Assembly: GCA_030447125.1 (NCBI GenBank)
Contig: JAUJLZ010000040.1
Span: 1-7,228 of the forward strand
Source: Acidimicrobiales bacterium
Lineage (GTDB): Bacteria > Actinomycetota > Acidimicrobiia > Acidimicrobiales > CADCSY01
DNA: 7,228 nt
Direction: 5' to 3'
Part shown: one piece after another, positions 4,667 to 7,228 of the stretch
Position numbering within the stretch: the stretch's first letter is position 1
Layout of the letters: every line of letters begins with the position of its first letter
Translations under genes and position numbers: made by a program
The notes under the pieces: model-generated
Told to the model about the DNA's origin: nothing
Databases searched by the model: none
What the model saw: only the letters and a program-made list of their open reading frames with translations

Positions 4667-6339
4667 GCGTCGACGCCGGCGGGCAGGGTGGCCTCGCGGA
4701 GCTCCCGGTCGAGGCCGGACGCCGGCATGTCGTTGCCCTCGATCACCTGGGGACGCAGCGCCACGGGGATCTCGACGGGGTACTCCCCGGTGAGACACGC
4801 GTCGCAGAAGCCGGCGCCGCCCGTGGCGGTGGCCTCCACGAGGCCCTCGAGGCTGAGGTAGGCGATGGAGTCGGCGCCCAGGTAGTCGCCGATCTCATCC
4901 ACACTGAGGTTGGCCGCCAACAGCTCGTCGCGTGTCCCGGTGTCCATCCCGTAGAAGCAGGGCCAGCGGTAGGGCGGCGACATGATCCGCAGGTGGACCT
5001 CGGCGGCTCCCGCCTCGCGCAGCATGCGCACCACCGCCCGCTGGGTGGTGCCCCGCACGATCGAGTCGTCGACCACCACCAGGCGCTTGCCGGCGATGTT
5101 CTCGTGCAACGGGTTGAGCTTCATGCGCACGGCGTCGGCCCGCAGCTGCTGATTCGGAGCGATGAACGTGCGGCCGATGTAGCGGTTCTTCACCAGCCCG
5201 TCGCCGTAGGGAATGCCCGACGCCCGGGAAAAGCCCTGAGCTGCAGGCACGCCCGACTCGGGCACGGGCATGACCATGGCCTCGGCGCCCTCGCATGCCG
5301 CCGGCGGCGGCAGTGGGGCCTGTCGGGCCAGCCGCTCACCCATGCGTTGGCGGGCCAGGTGGACGTTCTGTCCCCGGAGCCGGCTGTCGGGTCGGGCGAA
5401 GTAGACGAACTCGAACAGGCACAGGGAGGGCTCGACAGCTTCGGACGGAAACGGGAACAGCGAACGCAGGCCGGCGGCGTCGACCACCACCATCTCGCCC
5501 GGCTCGAGCTCGCGCACGAAGGTCGCTCCCACCACGTCGAGCGCCGGGGTCTCCGAGGCCAGCACCCAACCTCCACCGGCGTGTGGATCGTCGAGCGCGC
5601 CCTCGTCGACGCCGTCGAGGCGGCCCAGGCACAGGGGTCGGAAGCCGTTGGGGTCTCGTACCCCGACCAGGTGGCCCTCGTCCATGAGCACCAGGGAGAA
5701 GGCTCCCCGCAACCGGGGCAGCACCCGACCCAGGGCCTGCTCGAGGTCGCGCCCGTCGCTGCGCTCACCGCCTTCGGTGCGGATGTCGGCGGCCAGGAGC
5801 TCGGCGACGAGGTCGCTGTCGCTGGCCACCGTGCCGGGGAGCATCCCGGCTTCCTCGGCCAGGGCGTCGGTGTTGACCAGGTTGCCGTTGTGGCCGAGGG
5901 CGAACTCGGCGTGGCCCACGTCGCGGTACACGGGCTGGGCGTTGCGCCAGGTGCTCGACCCGGTGGTCGAGTACCGGGTGTGGCCCACGGCCAGGTGCCC
6001 GGTCAGCGGCGCCAACCGGCGTTGGTTGAACACGTTGCTCACCAACCCCATGTCCTTGTCGACCACGACCGTCGCCCCATCACTGACAGCCATGCCCGCC
6101 GACTCCTGGCCCCGGTGCTGGAGGGCGTAGAGGCCGAGGAAGGTCAGCTGGGCCACGGCGGTCCCGGGGGCGTAGACCCCGAACACGCCGCACGCCTCCC
6201 TGGGCGAGTCGTCGCCGGCAACGTCACCGCCGATGACCTCGCAGCCGGGGACATGGTCGCGGGGGACGTCGCCGGGGGGAGCCTGGGCGTGGGGGACCTC
6301 CGGCACAGCGAGGGGCACCCGCCCAGGATGCCATGCCAC
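4663..6339 (-). CDS. purF: amidophosphoribosyltransferase (glutamine PRPP amidotransferase)
   Basis: This cytoplasmic enzyme transfers glutamine ammonia to PRPP, giving 5-phosphoribosylamine, the committed step of purine synthesis. The glutaminase domain starts at the nucleophile C50 (REACGVFGVYAPG). It continues with HRGQESAG (75-82), GHTRYSTTG (119-127), GHNGNL (149-154) and SDSD (173-176). The PRPP motif is VVVDDSIVRGTT (421-432). Four cysteines, C307, C461, C512 and C515, occupy the positions that bind the 4Fe-4S cluster in the Bacillus subtilis type, so an iron-sulfur, oxygen-sensitive enzyme is expected. Catalysis needs the peptide before C50 removed by self-cleavage. That leader is up to 49 residues here, against 11 in B. 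subtilis, and has pentapeptide periodicity. GTG 6339 is taken as start; in-frame GTGs at 6318 and 6306 are equally possible, and none has a good Shine-Dalgarno sequence. The gene begins 23 nt after the upstream gene ends. Confidence 0.95.
   Translation of the reverse strand: MAWHPGRVPLAVPEVPHAQAPPGDVPRDHVPGCEVIGGDVAGDDSPREACGVFGVYAPGTAVAQLTFLGLYALQHRGQESAGMAVSDGATVVVDKDMGLVSNVFNQRRLAPLTGHLAVGHTRYSTTGSSTWRNAQPVYRDVGHAEFALGHNGNLVNTDALAEEAGMLPGTVASDSDLVAELLAADIRTEGGERSDGRDLEQALGRVLPRLRGAFSLVLMDEGHLVGVRDPNGFRPLCLGRLDGVDEGALDDPHAGGGWVLASETPALDVVGATFVRELEPGEMVVVDAAGLRSLFPFPSEAVEPSLCLFEFVYFARPDSRLRGQNVHLARQRMGERLARQAPLPPPAACEGAEAMVMPVPESGVPAAQGFSRASGIPYGDGLVKNRYIGRTFIAPNQQLRADAVRMKLNPLHENIAGKRLVVVDDSIVRGTTQRAVVRMLREAGAAEVHLRIMSPPYRWPCFYGMDTGTRDELLAANLSVDEIGDYLGADSIAYLSLEGLVEATATGGAGFCDACLTGEYPVEIPVALRPQVIEGNDMPASGLDRELREATLPAGVDA
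6247..6306 (-). repeat. degenerate 15-nt repeat in the purF leader
   Basis: Four 15-nt units (6247-6261, 6262-6276, 6277-6291, 6292-6306 on the plus strand) mostly begin GGGGAC. They encode pentapeptides ending in V-P or A-P (PEVP, HAQAP, PGDVP, RDHVP). Weaker periodicity continues to about 6217 (GCEVI, GGDVA). All of it lies in the propeptide region before the catalytic cysteine. Confidence 0.6.
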
Positions 6340-6362
6340 CGGGGCTTGGCGGGCGTTGGACC

Positions 6363-7228
6363 TCAGTCGCTGAGGTCGACAGGTCCTCGAACCTGGATCG
6401 GCGTGGTGCGACGGGACCGAGGCGGCCCCGGGCTCGACGTAGGTTCTGATGCAGCCGTCCCTGTGGTTCGCTTCCTGGCCGCGCTCTTGGCCGGGCTCTT
6501 GGTTGTTCGCTTGGCCGGAGGGCGCGCCGCCGGTACCGGCGGCCCCAGGGGGATCGAGGTCGTGGGGGGCAGGTGGTCGACCAGAGCCTCGGCCACTGCG
6601 GCAGCCAGGGTCCGGAGCTCGGCACCCTCGAGGGAGAGGGCAGGGGGGGGTTGCTTTTCAACCACCTGCGCCCGGGCGGCCAGTTCGGTCACGTGGGTCG
6701 TCAGCAGGTCGAGCGTCTCCTCTACGGCAGCCAGACGCTTGGTCGAGGACGACACCTCCTCAGCTCTCGCTTCCTCCCGACGCCGACCCCAGGTGCGCTC
6801 CGCCGTCACTTCGTCGCAGAACTGCCCGATGACCTCGACCCAGCGCTCGTCGTCGGCCTGGATGGTGGCCAACTCCTCCATCTTCCCGGCCAGGCGGGCC
6901 AGGCTGTCGGCCGTCTCGGCCGCGGTGCGGCGCAGGTCGGAGATCGATGCCGCATGCATCCGGCGATACTCCTCCAGGTCGGCGGTCGTGCTCTTGACCA
7001 CCCGAAGCACGGTCTCGGCGTACTCATCGAGGCGCTCGTTGAGCACCGAGCGGAAGCTCGAGTTGGCGTCGGCCAGCGTCTCGACCCGGATCGACAGGGC
7101 GGCCGTAGCCGAGCGCAGCGACTCGAGGCCGGCGACGACGGCGGGGTCGGGACCGGTGGGCAGGGCGGCGACGGCCGAGCGCAGCGACTCGAGGCCGGCG
7201 ACGACGGCGGGGTCGGGACCGGTGGGCA
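6363..7228 (-). CDS. helical repeat protein with basic histone-H1-like tail (5' end outside window)
   Basis: The frame is open to the right edge, so the start lies beyond 7228 and at least 287 residues are encoded here. GTG 7046 is internal to the open frame, not necessarily the start. The visible protein begins with two copies of a 22-residue unit (LPTGPDPAVVAGLESLRSA...). A long charged helical region follows, probably coiled coil, from about 7080 down to 6660, rich in E, A, L and R with few glycines or prolines. Then come a short hydrophobic helix (LRTLAAAVAEALVDHL), a proline-rich linker and a basic tail with PAKR, SPAK and ARKR motifs (roughly 6520-6440), ending acidic (VDLSD). No membrane segment is seen. 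The tail resembles those of histone H1-like or HupB-type nucleoid proteins, so nucleic-acid binding is possible. I recognise no family. It ends 23 nt before purF and may be cotranscribed. Confidence 0.7.
   Translation of the reverse strand, partial: PTGPDPAVVAGLESLRSAVAALPTGPDPAVVAGLESLRSATAALSIRVETLADANSSFRSVLNERLDEYAETVLRVVKSTTADLEEYRRMHAASISDLRRTAAETADSLARLAGKMEELATIQADDERWVEVIGQFCDEVTAERTWGRRREEARAEEVSSSTKRLAAVEETLDLLTTHVTELAARAQVVEKQPPPALSLEGAELRTLAAAVAEALVDHLPPTTSIPLGPPVPAARPPAKRTTKSPAKSAARKRTTGTAASEPTSSPGPPRSRRTTPIQVRGPVDLSD
7098..7228 (-). repeat. 66-nt tandem repeat (22-residue unit)
   Basis: Copy one is 7098-7163 and copy two is 7164-7228, which is cut by the window edge after 65 nt. 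Positions 7110-7162 and 7176-7228 are identical; the only differences fall at 7104-7107 versus 7170-7173. The period is a whole number of codons and preserves the reading frame of the helical protein. More copies may lie to the right. The near identity suggests recent duplication or homogenisation. Confidence 0.9.

Noticed and set aside
4667..4798. An upstream start for purM at 4798
   Set aside because: The extra 44 residues are Arg/Pro/Gly-rich and out of frame within purF. The GTGA overlap at 4666 is the better start.
3614..4861. Long open frame on the plus strand opposite purM and the end of purF
   Set aside because: It is antisense to well-supported enzymes, and its composition (His/Gly/Val-rich, no domain) is that of a shadow frame.
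6649..6663. Small inverted repeat GGTTG-CTTTT-CAACC with T run
   Set aside because: It lies inside a continuous coding frame with only a 5-bp stem; too weak to call a terminator.

Overview
The window is very G+C-rich (roughly 70% by eye). Codon third positions are mostly G or C, GTG starts are common, and neighbouring genes often overlap by 4 nt. Together with a BldC-type regulator beside an amino-acid dehydrogenase and the purF-purM pair, this points to an actinobacterium. The proteins look more like a deep lineage such as Acidimicrobiia than Streptomyces, but that placement is inference. I see no rRNA, tRNA, CRISPR array, insertion sequence or phage gene.

Left part (1-1310): the 3' half of a major facilitator superfamily exporter gene runs rightward to 688. 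A short, uncertain rightward reading frame (727-891) follows. It meets the leftward bldC gene (933-1154) at a perfect 9-bp hairpin that looks like a terminator. Between bldC and the next gene lies a 156-bp divergent promoter region with paired short motifs.

Middle (1311-2410): a complete Glu/Leu/Phe/Val-family dehydrogenase reads rightward, probably from a leaderless transcript. It has a branched-chain-type substrate pocket. It ends convergently against pyrE across a 38-nt gap containing a small hairpin.

Right part (2426-7228): everything reads leftward. In transcription order it holds a 5'-truncated gene for a helical protein with 22-residue tandem repeats and a basic histone-H1-like tail, then purF, purM, a small two-helix membrane protein of unknown function, and pyrE. 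Junctions from purF onward are tight. purF/purM and purM/membrane gene overlap in the four bases GTGA. The membrane gene reaches pyrE through a 14-codon mini-ORF that overlaps both neighbours in the same way. PurF and PyrE both consume PRPP, so the cluster joins the first committed step of purine synthesis, a later purine step and the PRPP-dependent step of pyrimidine synthesis.

The most unusual signals are: (1) related proline-rich pentapeptide-repeat leaders at the N-termini of both PurF and PurM; (2) the stop-start relay into pyrE; (3) the membrane protein inside a nucleotide-biosynthesis operon; (4) the repeat protein with a histone-like tail just before purF. Most other content is ordinary core metabolism. 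The bldC-dehydrogenase-purM-purF neighbourhood matches the Streptomyces arrangement as I remember it, so no clearly new defence or mobile system is visible.
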